Below, one piece after another: positions 9,584 to 17,044 of a stretch of DNA of 22,212 nt. This DNA comes from a virus, in the IMG/VR virus record IMGVR_UViG_3300030110_001547, positions 1 to 22,212 of that record; one strand, 5' to 3'. Positions within the stretch are counted from its first letter, which is position 1; each line of letters starts with the position of its first letter. The notes under the pieces were generated by a model. The model had not been told where the DNA came from. It saw only the letters and a program-made list of their open reading frames with translations, and did no database searches. A program made the position numbers and the translations under genes.

Positions 9584-10450
9584 ATGGCAACCACAGCAAC
9601 TACTGGGAATTTAGAAAATGCCCAGAACATAATAATTACTGCTGCTAGGTTTACTGAAGAGCACAATGCTCCTGCTATGGCTTTGATTGAGCAAATGAAT
9701 TTGCCAAAAGGGGCTAAACAGGTAACTGTGCCAAAAGTAGGTCAAATGACTATTTCTGATTTACAAGACGGATTCGACATTGTTGATGACGAAGAAATCG
9801 GAATGACAACTGTAGACCTTACTGCTTCAGAAGTCGGAGCAAAAGTAATTCTTACAGACAAACTAATCAGGCAATCTGCAAACAACATTTTTTCAATTGT
9901 AGGTAGACAGCTTGGTGATGCAATGGCAAGAAAAAAAGACACTGATGTCCACGCATTGTACTCAGGACTAAACGATGGAACTACCTTTGGTGGTTCTGTA
10001 GCGATGAGTCTTGCAAACGTAGCAGGTGCAATCGCAAATGCTAAAGGACAAAAGTTTGGTTCGCAGATTTACATCTTGCAACACCCTTTTGCAACCTTTG
10101 ACATTGCAAACACAGCAGTAACAGCAACAGGTGCAGCAGCCGGTATTCCGGATGGATTTGCAACTGACTTGCTAAACAACTTCTTTTCAAACATTAGACC
10201 ACTAAACGGTGTTCCAATCTTTGAAGATGGAAACTTAGCAATAAGTGGAAATAATGCAGTTGGAGTTATTGCAGATAAATCAGCACTAGGTGTACTTAAA
10301 TCAGTAGACACTAGAACTGAAAGACAAAGAGATGCTTCAATGAGAGCAACTGAAATAATAATTACTGCAGACTACGGTGTGTTTGAAATTGACGATACAA
10401 AGGGTGCACCTTTGACATTTGATGCTCAAGCACCGGGAACTTCTGCATAA
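9584..10450 (+). CDS. Major capsid protein (HK97-type fold expected)
   Basis: The main shell protein. At 288 aa it follows the scaffold with a 13-base gap containing a good ribosome binding site (TAGGAG, 9568-9573). The N-terminus is short and has no processed delta domain. The central region (VTVPKVGQMTISDLQDG, then DDEEIGMTTVDLTASEVGAKVILTD) reads like the E-loop and P-domain strands of HK97-fold coat proteins. A long helix with RQLGDAMARKKDTDVHALYSG matches the spine helix. The later YILQHPFATFDI and the near-terminal ADYGVFEIDD strand fit the A-domain and last P-domain strand. No decorating immunoglobulin-like domain is attached. Identification combines gene order with fold-like pattern and is strong overall, although I cannot name a closest reference phage. 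Confidence 0.9.
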   Translation: MATTATTGNLENAQNIIITAARFTEEHNAPAMALIEQMNLPKGAKQVTVPKVGQMTISDLQDGFDIVDDEEIGMTTVDLTASEVGAKVILTDKLIRQSANNIFSIVGRQLGDAMARKKDTDVHALYSGLNDGTTFGGSVAMSLANVAGAIANAKGQKFGSQIYILQHPFATFDIANTAVTATGAAAGIPDGFATDLLNNFFSNIRPLNGVPIFEDGNLAISGNNAVGVIADKSALGVLKSVDTRTERQRDASMRATEIIITADYGVFEIDDTKGAPLTFDAQAPGTSA

Positions 10451-10464
10451 CATTAGGAGAATAA

Positions 10465-10851
10465 ATGGATACTAGAGAACGTGCAGAAAAGAGACAAGAG
10501 TTAGTAGCTTCGGGCTATGCTTGGGACATGATTGATAACTGGCAAAACAAAACAGATTTATACTGGCACATCGATAAAAAGACTGTGACTGGAGAAGTAG
10601 GTTTTAAGAAAGGCACAGTGATTAAGAATGTACCGGGGACACCTGACTACTTACTTAAGATGGCTCGAAAAGGGGCGTACTCTTATCCACCTACTACCGA
10701 TTGTGAATGCAATCATTGTAGTTATAAAAGAAAAAAAGAAGAGGCAGAGGATGTAACCATTGACCGAGTTCCTGCCTCTTCTACAAATAAACAAACATCG
10801 GTTGATGACGGGGTGTACAATAAACCCGAGGAAAAACAGGAGGCAATTTAA
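10465..10851 (+). CDS. Hypothetical head-module protein with a small Cys/His cluster, 128 aa
   Basis: Function unknown. It has a TTAGGAGA ribosome binding site and lies between the capsid and decoration genes, so it is probably made with the head. The N-terminus is charged and helical (TRERAEKRQELVASGYAWDM). A middle part contains NVPGTPDYLLKMARKGAYSYPP, a pattern I associate with small proteins next to phage capsid genes, though I cannot name the family. Residues 80-85 form C-x-C-x-H-C (CECNHC), which could bind one metal ion, possibly across subunits. A Lys/Glu-rich, probably disordered tail follows. The gene contains an inverted repeat at 10737-10782. Its stop overlaps the next ATG (TAATG). 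Confidence 0.75.
   Translation: MDTRERAEKRQELVASGYAWDMIDNWQNKTDLYWHIDKKTVTGEVGFKKGTVIKNVPGTPDYLLKMARKGAYSYPPTTDCECNHCSYKRKKEEAEDVTIDRVPASSTNKQTSVDDGVYNKPEEKQEAI
10737..10782 (-). terminator. Terminator-like inverted repeat, read on the minus strand
   Basis: An 11-bp perfect stem is formed by AGAAGAGGCAG (10737-10747) and CTGCCTCTTCT (10772-10782), with a 24-base loop. On the minus strand the stem is followed directly by TTTTTTCTTTT (complement of 10726-10736), the layout of a Rho-independent terminator for antisense transcription. It lies inside the 10465-10851 gene, where Lys codons supply the A-run, so chance is a serious alternative. On the + strand no U-run follows. Confidence 0.25.
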
Positions 10852-11588
10852 TGTCGTTTCCACAAATGATTTCCGGTAAGCCGGGATGGGAGAAGCAAAC
10901 TTCCACATCACAAAAGCACAAACTTGGAACAAAAATGATTATCCAAGATAGAGTATTCAGATATGTAGAAGCAGGTGAAGCTATTACTGCAGGTCTATTG
11001 ACCATGGGTAAAGACGGAACTGATGCACACCAAGTTGACTTGGCTGTTGCAGCAGGTTCAGTAGGTGATACAACAATCACACTGTCTGGTTCTCTTACAA
11101 TTGCTGAAGACTTATACAAAGATGGCTACATAATCTTCAATGACGTTGAAGAAGAAGGTCATATGTACAAAGTAAAAAGTAATACTGCTGTATCTTCAGC
11201 AACAGGTTGTGTAATAACACTTGATGAAGAAGATGGTTTAGTAACTGCGATTACTACATCACAGCAAGTAGGACTTTATGAAAACCCATACAAAGACATT
11301 GAAATTCATGATGGTAATGGAATTGACAGTGCTCCACTTGGTTGGACACAAGTTGACATTGCATCAGGTTCATACGGATGGATATGTGTTAATGGTTGGA
11401 CTGCAGCCTTAGTTGACGGCACTCCAGCAGCAGGTAGCCCACTTGTTACATCTAACAACGCATCTCTTGATGGTTCAGTTGAGGTGTACGATGAAGATGG
11501 TACTGATAACTTAGCACCAGTTGCAGTTAACGGACCACTTGCAGGTGTTGCCGGTGAATACGCATTCATCAAAGCAAACATAGAATAA
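10851..11588 (+). CDS. Likely capsid decoration (cement) protein, 245 aa
   Basis: Probably binds the outside of the mature capsid and stabilises it. The start sits behind an AGGAGG site and overlaps the previous stop. Residues 20-55 (KHKLGTKMIIQDRVFRYVEAG followed by EAITAGLLTMGKDG) resemble the start of head-decoration proteins that I recall beside capsid genes. The next 100 residues are beta-rich (AVAAGSVGDTTITLSGSLTI, then KDGYIIFNDVEEEGHMYKV). The C-terminal 80 residues form another Gly/Asp-rich beta region (YGWICVNGWTAALVDGTPAAG). No enzyme motif is present. The role is inferred from place and composition; a head fibre or minor structural protein is the main alternative. Confidence 0.7.
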   Translation: MSFPQMISGKPGWEKQTSTSQKHKLGTKMIIQDRVFRYVEAGEAITAGLLTMGKDGTDAHQVDLAVAAGSVGDTTITLSGSLTIAEDLYKDGYIIFNDVEEEGHMYKVKSNTAVSSATGCVITLDEEDGLVTAITTSQQVGLYENPYKDIEIHDGNGIDSAPLGWTQVDIASGSYGWICVNGWTAALVDGTPAAGSPLVTSNNASLDGSVEVYDEDGTDNLAPVAVNGPLAGVAGEYAFIKANIE

Positions 11589-11601
11589 ACATCTAATTGC
11601 A

Positions 11602-11639
11602 TAAGTGGGAGGATTGTTTCCTTTCGGTTCTCCCACTTA
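11602..11639 (+). promoter_or_regulatory. Strong intergenic RNA hairpin
   Basis: A 12-bp stem pairs 11602-11613 (TAAGTGGGAGGA) with 11628-11639 (TTCTCCCACTTA); all pairs are Watson-Crick except one G-U. The 14-base loop can form a small inner CC/GG pairing. It lies in the 59-base gap after the decoration protein gene. No U-run follows, so it is not a classic Rho-independent terminator. The left arm contains GGGAGG, a Shine-Dalgarno-like sequence that pairing would hide. It could limit transcription or protect the 3' end of the capsid messages. Confidence 0.6.
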
Positions 11640-11647
11640 CACTAATT

Positions 11648-12019
11648 ATGGTTACAGAATATAACGGAAACATAGATGGACTTTGGACCCCACAGGGTTC
11701 AGTTGTAACTCGTGTCGTAGACTTAGGTGGAGACACAGGTGCAAAGGTTTATCATTTCAAGGTGAAAGACCCTGTGACTGGTAAACTGTTTGAACTGAGA
11801 GTAATCGGAGATGACAATCACAGTAAAGCAGAGATAGAAGATTTAGCAGGTAATGCTTATGAGAAATGGCTTTTAGACATGAGAGCAAAAGAACATAAAA
11901 GAAAACCTACTGTAGAGGAAAGAAGAGAAATTGGTAAAATCATCCGTGAGATGAAACAATATTGGAAGAAGAGGAATGAATCTTCAACTGGTAAATTATA
12001 TTTTGAAGGAGCCAAATGA
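11648..12019 (+). CDS. Hypothetical protein, 123 aa
   Basis: Unrecognised. The N-terminal half is a probable small beta domain (TRVVDLGGDTGAKVYHFKV, then TGKLFELRVIGD). The C-terminal half is a highly charged helix pair (AKEHKRKPTVEERREIGKII, then MKQYWKKRNES). I chose ATG 11648 over a TTG at 11597, because the longer form would translate straight through the hairpin and adds a non-repeating MHKWEDCFLSV-type leader. No Shine-Dalgarno sequence is visible within 8 bases upstream of ATG 11648; the nearest, GGGAGG at 11607-11612, is in the hairpin stem. The position after the head genes and before the fibre suggests a head-tail junction or assembly role, by context only. Confidence 0.7.
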   Translation: MVTEYNGNIDGLWTPQGSVVTRVVDLGGDTGAKVYHFKVKDPVTGKLFELRVIGDDNHSKAEIEDLAGNAYEKWLLDMRAKEHKRKPTVEERREIGKIIREMKQYWKKRNESSTGKLYFEGAK

Positions 12020-12393
12020 CATTACAAAGAGTACATAACAGTCTGAATATACATACTGCATCCATTCCTTTCTATTTAGAAACGAGTTTTACGGCTGACG
12101 ATACAGACAATCATGATTTTTTATTTAACGCTAGTGGAAAAGCCGTTCAAACAATTCATGTAAACAACGCAAGTAATCAGACTGCAACGATAACTTTATA
12201 CGGTTGTCAGGCTTCTGATTCAACTGTAGGTTCCACAACTGCAGTTCAGATAGGTTCGTTTACAGTAGCAGCAACAAGTGGAGGCTATGAATGTTGTAGT
12301 GACCCATTTCCGTATTACATAGTAAGAGTTACTTACTCTTCTACGCCAGATGGTTCAACTACTAAATTATTTGTAAACACAGGGGTGGATTAA
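12016..12393 (+). CDS. Hypothetical beta-rich structural protein, 125 aa
   Basis: Unrecognised. It starts in an ATGA overlap with the previous stop, behind GAAGGAG. It is almost entirely short strands rich in Thr, Ser and Val (QTIHVNNASNQTATITLYG, VQIGSFTVAATSGGYEC), ending with strands such as YYIVRVTYSS. This suggests a compact beta-sandwich. Such proteins next to fibre genes are often fibre adaptors or fibre-attached jelly rolls, but no motif proves that. It ends directly against the ATG of the 991-aa fibre gene (TAAATG), so the two are probably co-translated. Confidence 0.7.
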   Translation: MTLQRVHNSLNIHTASIPFYLETSFTADDTDNHDFLFNASGKAVQTIHVNNASNQTATITLYGCQASDSTVGSTTAVQIGSFTVAATSGGYECCSDPFPYYIVRVTYSSTPDGSTTKLFVNTGVD

Positions 12394-15369
12394 ATGTTAG
12401 GGGTAAAAAGTGCCAGTCTTGGCAAGATGGGAACGCACACACTTGATGGTGCATCTCATACAGACGTTACAAGTTTAACTGAGGCTAAAGGTGATATTTT
12501 AGTTTACACAGGAAGCACTTGGGACAAATTAGCAATAGGTACAAACAATAAAATACTTATTGCAGACTCAAGCACATCAACAGGTTTAGCTTGGGCAGAA
12601 GATATTACAATTGGTGGTGACCTAACAGTATCTGGTGACACAATCACAGCAAACGTTGCAACCATACAGGTTGAAGACAAGAACATGGAGTTAAACAAAG
12701 TTGGTTCTCCGAGTGATTCTAATGCTGATGGTGGTGGTCTAACAATAAAAGGTACCTCTGATAAGACAATTACATTTACAAACGCTACTGGCGATTTTGA
12801 TTTCTCAGAAAACGTAGACATAGCCAGTGGTAAAACATTTAAAGTAAATGGCACTACAGTTCTTTCTAACAACACTTTAGGTAGTGGAGTTACATCTTCA
12901 TCACTTACAAGTCTTGGAACAATAACTACAGGTGTTTGGAACGGTACTGCAATAGGTTTAGCTTATGGTGGTACAGGACTTGTCGGTGCTACAGACGGTA
13001 AGATAGTTGTAGCAGACGGTTCTGGTGCTCCAGTAGCAGTTCAAGCTATGACTGCTAACGATGGTACTTTCAAACACGAAGTAGGTGGTATTGAGGCAGA
13101 TATCTCAGCAATAGCCAAAGGTGGAATTGTTGCTGGTTCTGGTACTGGCTCAATGGCAATCAGAACTGTTGGAAGCAATGACCATGTACTTACTGCAGAT
13201 AGCAGTGAAGCTACTGGTATGAAATGGGCAGCAGCAGCATCAGGTGCAGTTACTGCACTAAACAATGCTACAGCAAACGAAATAGTAACAGTTGGTTCTA
13301 CAACAACAGAACTAGATGCAGAAGCTAACCTTACATTTGATGGCTCAGGAGACCTTGAGATAGGTGCTGGTTCATCTGGTGACCCTAGAATTACATTTGA
13401 TATAAACAGCACAGACGAATGGACTGTAGGTGTTGATGACGATGATAGTGATAAATTTAAAATAGACACTGGTGCTGCAGTAGGTGGAGCAACTAAATTT
13501 AGTTTAGATAGTTCTGGTAATGCAGTTATTGCTGGTGCTCTTACTTTAGGTTCAACATCTTTTGCAAACTCTGACGGAGTTCTTCAAGTAGCAGGTCAGA
13601 CTAATATTACATCTTTAGGCACACTTACTGCTTTGACAGTTGATGACATTGGTTTAGATAGTAAGACAGTCACAATGACTGGTTCTTCTGGTGATACAGC
13701 AACATTAGTTGTTGCAGCCAACGGTGCATTTTCAATAAATACTAATGATGCTTCTGCAGCAGCAGCACATCTTACAGTAGATATTGACGGTGATATAACA
13801 CTTGATGCACACACAGGTATATTTAAATTCTTTGATGCTGGCAGTGAAGTATTAAGACTTACTGAAAGTGGTTCTGGCGATGTTACTGTCAAGTTAGCTA
13901 CAGATAGCAAAGACCTTATATTTACAGACAACGGTGATGCTGAAGGATTTAGAATCTTAGATGCTGCAGCAGGTGTTAAAGTTGCAGGCACATTAGATTT
14001 AGGTCACGCATCAGATACTACTATTGCTAGAGCAAGTTCGGGTCAAATAACTGTTGAAGGCACTGCAGTGTTACTTGCAGGTGCTCAAACAGGTATTACA
14101 TCTATTCATGCTACAGATTTAATAATAGGTGAAGATGCACAAACTGCAATAGACTTTGGCACTGCTAATGAAATTGATTTTAAAGTAGACAATGCTAACA
14201 GATTAACTCTTGATACTGGTGCATTATATCCTGCAACTAATAACCAAATAGATTTAGGTACAAGCTCACTTGAATTTAAAGATGCCTTCTTTGATGGCAC
14301 AGTTACAGCAGATGCCTTTGCAGGTCCAATTACAGGTGATGTAACTGGTAACGTAAGTGGTACAGCAGCTACAGTAACTGGAGCAGCACAAAGCAACATT
14401 ACTTCGCTTGGAACCTTAACAACACTTACTGTAGATAACGTAATCACAAATGGTGCAACTATTGGTCATACTGATGATACAGACTTAATGACATTGGCAG
14501 ATGGAGTTCTTACTGTCGCAGGTGAAGTTTCAATGACTACTTTAGATATAGGTGGCACTAATGTAACTTCTACTGCATCTGAACTTAACTTACTTGATGG
14601 TGGTACATCAGTTGGTGGTTCTATTACAGTTGCAGATGCTGATGGATTCGTTGTAAATGATGGTGGAACAATGAAAACCATTCCTGCATCAGATGTAAAA
14701 ACATACGCTGGTGGTAGTGGTGGTGCTTATTCCCTTGTATCTAGCACTAATTTTGGTGCAAATAGCACTATGACAACTGAATTTTCAAATATATTTACAG
14801 AAGAAAATGCAAACTACAGAATATTTCTTCAAATGGGTCAATATAATCAAAGTGGCACCCCATTTCCATATTTAAGATTGTATACAGATACAGGAACAAC
14901 AGAAGGTGCAGTAGCACAATATCATGGCAGAAGCATTGGTTCAGGAGCTGTGGCTACAGAAACTAATTTAGGAACAGGAAGTGCACGCCCAAGTGGTGAT
15001 GAATGGTCAATGATATGTGCAACTGATACTAATGCTGGTGTAATTCAAGGTGATGACTTTCCAGCTTATCATGCAACTATAGATATATTTAATGCTAGAC
15101 ACACAACTGGAACTAGCCAAACAACGAACAGAGATAGAGTAACTGCTATTCAATGTCAAGGTGGTTATATGGATATGGCAGGATACTATAAACAATTTAA
15201 TTTTCATATAATGTTGGATGAAGCATCAGAATTATTTGGTTTTGGAATACATACGTCAAAATACTATCCTGACTCTGATGGTGCTTTAGGTACAAACCTG
15301 CATGGTTCAAATAATCCTACTCAAGGTATGGCAGGGCAATTTGATTTATATAAGATAAGCGTTACTTAG
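12394..15369 (+). CDS. Long repetitive tail fibre protein, 991 aa
   Basis: The probable receptor-contacting fibre. The N-terminal 60 residues contain a TLDGASHTDVTSLTEAKGD segment typical of phage fibres that begin with a 'time-dependent' style repeat. Residues 60-770 are a Gly/Thr/Ser/Asp-rich beta stalk. It carries recurring units (LTSLGTI near 171, NITSLGTLTALTVDD near 404, NITSLGTLTTLTVDN near 668) and an ASELNLLDGG motif near 728. Near 778 the texture changes to an aromatic, non-repetitive C-terminal domain of about 210 residues (for example NYRIFLQMGQYNQSG and AGYYKQFNFHIMLDE), the likely host-binding tip. The DNA there is also more AT-rich. No chaperone or autocleavage motif is visible at the end. 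Expected to be trimeric. Whether it is a fibre or a shorter spike cannot be settled here. Confidence 0.85.
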   Translation: MLGVKSASLGKMGTHTLDGASHTDVTSLTEAKGDILVYTGSTWDKLAIGTNNKILIADSSTSTGLAWAEDITIGGDLTVSGDTITANVATIQVEDKNMELNKVGSPSDSNADGGGLTIKGTSDKTITFTNATGDFDFSENVDIASGKTFKVNGTTVLSNNTLGSGVTSSSLTSLGTITTGVWNGTAIGLAYGGTGLVGATDGKIVVADGSGAPVAVQAMTANDGTFKHEVGGIEADISAIAKGGIVAGSGTGSMAIRTVGSNDHVLTADSSEATGMKWAAAASGAVTALNNATANEIVTVGSTTTELDAEANLTFDGSGDLEIGAGSSGDPRITFDINSTDEWTVGVDDDDSDKFKIDTGAAVGGATKFSLDSSGNAVIAGALTLGSTSFANSDGVLQVAGQTNITSLGTLTALTVDDIGLDSKTVTMTGSSGDTATLVVAANGAFSINTNDASAAAAHLTVDIDGDITLDAHTGIFKFFDAGSEVLRLTESGSGDVTVKLATDSKDLIFTDNGDAEGFRILDAAAGVKVAGTLDLGHASDTTIARASSGQITVEGTAVLLAGAQTGITSIHATDLIIGEDAQTAIDFGTANEIDFKVDNANRLTLDTGALYPATNNQIDLGTSSLEFKDAFFDGTVTADAFAGPITGDVTGNVSGTAATVTGAAQSNITSLGTLTTLTVDNVITNGATIGHTDDTDLMTLADGVLTVAGEVSMTTLDIGGTNVTSTASELNLLDGGTSVGGSITVADADGFVVNDGGTMKTIPASDVKTYAGGSGGAYSLVSSTNFGANSTMTTEFSNIFTEENANYRIFLQMGQYNQSGTPFPYLRLYTDTGTTEGAVAQYHGRSIGSGAVATETNLGTGSARPSGDEWSMICATDTNAGVIQGDDFPAYHATIDIFNARHTTGTSQTTNRDRVTAIQCQGGYMDMAGYYKQFNFHIMLDEASELFGFGIHTSKYYPDSDGALGTNLHGSNNPTQGMAGQFDLYKISVT
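12904..14439 (+). repeat. Protein-level repeats in the fibre stalk
   Basis: The motif (N/S)xTSLGT(I/L)T recurs at 12904-12927, 13603-13647 and 14395-14439. The last two copies extend to LTVD(D/N). A weaker QTGITSI copy is at about 14086-14106. The copies differ at the DNA level, so this is an old amino-acid repeat and not a recent DNA duplication. Spacing is irregular, about 700-790 bases. Confidence 0.6.
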
Positions 15370-15377
15370 GAGATATT

Positions 15378-15770
15378 ATGGCTACATGGAAAGATACAGA
15401 TGGTTTTACAGATGCACAAGTTGCTGTGTTGAATAATTTAAGCAATACAAGGTATAGCAATGACACTTATAACTGGGCAAATGCAAACTTTCAACTAAGT
15501 CTTGTTGGTACTGATATAGAAAATTTAAGGTCAATGGTAAATATTACAAACTATCAATTAGTAAGTGTTAATCCATCTGTTTTACAGAGCACTTTAAATG
15601 TTACATACGATAGTGCTAGTGATTATACAGACCAAGAAAAATCTTGGATTGCAGGTTGGAAATTTAATAATGTAGGAAAAATAGGTTTTGCAATAGCAAG
15701 GGCTAAAAGATTATCAGCACTTTCTTATGCAGACCAAACTATTATAGACCTTTTAGGAGAATCATTGTAA
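15378..15770 (+). CDS. Hypothetical protein, 130 aa
   Basis: Unrecognised. The start has a good TTAGGAG ribosome binding site and an eight-base gap from the fibre gene. The sequence is Asn/Ser/Tyr-rich and appears alpha-helical with short turns (DAQVAVLNNLSNTRYSNDTY, then a KSWIAGWKFNNVGKIGFAIA region). It has no Cys, no membrane span and no enzyme motif. It lies between fibre and adaptor genes and shares a stop-start overlap (TAATG) with the next one. It may help assemble or attach the fibre, by position only. Confidence 0.7.
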   Translation: MATWKDTDGFTDAQVAVLNNLSNTRYSNDTYNWANANFQLSLVGTDIENLRSMVNITNYQLVSVNPSVLQSTLNVTYDSASDYTDQEKSWIAGWKFNNVGKIGFAIARAKRLSALSYADQTIIDLLGESL

Positions 15771-17044
15771 TGGCAGCAATACAATCAAAAAATAGAGCAG
15801 AACTAAGACAGTCAATAGGCTATCAACTTGGTGCTTGTACTGTAGGAACTGCTAGTGCAAATACAGACACAATTACTTTAAAAGACACAATAAATCTTTT
15901 TGGTGGTGACGATGAATACAATGGTTCATGGATTGTAGTTACAGATGCTACAGATAACACTGTAAATATAAGAAGAATAACTGACTATACTGCTAGCACT
16001 AACTTAATCACAGTATCACCTGCACTTAGTTTTAACGTTGCTACTGGAGATGCTTACGAAATATATGACAACGATTTACCACCTGCAAGAATACACGATT
16101 TTATAAACAGGGCTATATCTGGGATTACACGGAAAGGTGCCCCACAGACTACTGACTTTAGTTTACATTCATCATCTGAAGTATATGCTTACTCATTGCC
16201 ATCAGATTTGATTGGACTGCAGAAAGTAGAATACAGAAAAAAATACTTTGGTAAATCATTACTTACTTGTGATGCTGTCTTTGATGAAAGAACAGATGGT
16301 GTGTCAAGCGTTGTAGTAGATGAAGAAGACCACAGAGAAGGTCAAGCTGCAAACAAGATGGTTATTCCTGCTTCTACTGGCACAAATGCAATATTAATAT
16401 CTGACTCAATAACATCTACAAACATATCAGGTTATACTCATTTAGAATTTTTTATAAAAACAAACGTTGCACTTACAGCAGGTCAATTTGTAGTAAGGCT
16501 ATCTGCAGTAGAAAACAATGCTACAAGTGGTGTCTATGAAGAAGTAGCAGTGCCTGCAACATCAGCAGACACATGGACTCATCACAGAATAGCTTTGAGT
16601 AGTGCAGAGAACCTAACGGCTATAATATCTGTTGGCTTGATACAAGTAGCAGACATTGGTGCAGCAACTGTATCAATAGATGATATTAAGGTATCAAGAG
16701 ATTACGGTGCAGCATACGAAGAAATACACAGAAACTTTTACACAATAGACAGAGCAAACAGAAGATTAGTGTTTGATGAGAATGCTAGAGCAGTTGTAAG
16801 AAACTCTTTGCTTAAACTTACTGGAGTAAAAAAACCTACACTGCTTACATCTGACACAACAAGTTGTGATGTAGAGCCAGAGTTTATTATCCAAAAGGCA
16901 TCATCAATGGCATTGCTTGCTAGGTCTGACAGGTCTGCTGAAAGAAGAGAAGCAGCACAATTAGATAGTGAAAGAATGAATTTACAGGCAGAGCAAACGT
17001 TAGCAAGGAGTCAAACTCCACAGAGGTGTGTTTGGATTGATTGA
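15770..17044 (+). CDS. Tail adaptor-like protein with a carbohydrate-binding-like insert, 424 aa
   Basis: Probably a tail ring or adaptor just below the portal. Residues 1-160 contain an opening helix (SKNRAELRQSIGYQLGAC), a beta segment about response to time and position (WIVVTDATDNTVNIRRITDY) and DNDLPPARIHDFINRAISG, a helix typical of small adaptor proteins. Residues about 165-312 read as a separate beta-sandwich: a FDERTDG opening, paired strands, HLEFFIKTNVAL, TWTHHRIALSS and a closing VSIDDIKVSRD. That ending is typical of carbohydrate-binding jelly rolls. Residues 313-424 return to the adaptor pattern with helices (FIIQKASSMALLARS). The insert could bind host glycans or strengthen the ring. 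Adaptor function is inferred from order and from the helices either side of the insert. Confidence 0.7.
   Translation: MAAIQSKNRAELRQSIGYQLGACTVGTASANTDTITLKDTINLFGGDDEYNGSWIVVTDATDNTVNIRRITDYTASTNLITVSPALSFNVATGDAYEIYDNDLPPARIHDFINRAISGITRKGAPQTTDFSLHSSSEVYAYSLPSDLIGLQKVEYRKKYFGKSLLTCDAVFDERTDGVSSVVVDEEDHREGQAANKMVIPASTGTNAILISDSITSTNISGYTHLEFFIKTNVALTAGQFVVRLSAVENNATSGVYEEVAVPATSADTWTHHRIALSSAENLTAIISVGLIQVADIGAATVSIDDIKVSRDYGAAYEEIHRNFYTIDRANRRLVFDENARAVVRNSLLKLTGVKKPTLLTSDTTSCDVEPEFIIQKASSMALLARSDRSAERREAAQLDSERMNLQAEQTLARSQTPQRCVWID

Noticed and set aside
11597-11647. TTG start extending the 123-aa protein by 17 residues
   Set aside because: The extension reads through the strong hairpin and adds a leader with no pattern; ATG 11648 is the simpler start, although its ribosome binding site is weak.
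12504-14681. Several minus-strand frames of 71-142 aa under the fibre gene
   Set aside because: Their Ser/Val/Ala/Pro/Thr-rich sequences are the mirror of repetitive Gly/Thr/Ala codons of the fibre; no start signals or domain patterns.
12394-15369. Recent tandem DNA duplication in the fibre
   Set aside because: Repeated motifs match in amino acids but differ at many silent positions and are irregularly spaced, so the repeats are old.
17041-17043. TTG start one codon before the nozzle ATG
   Set aside because: ATG 17044 gives the usual one-base TGATG overlap and changes only one residue.
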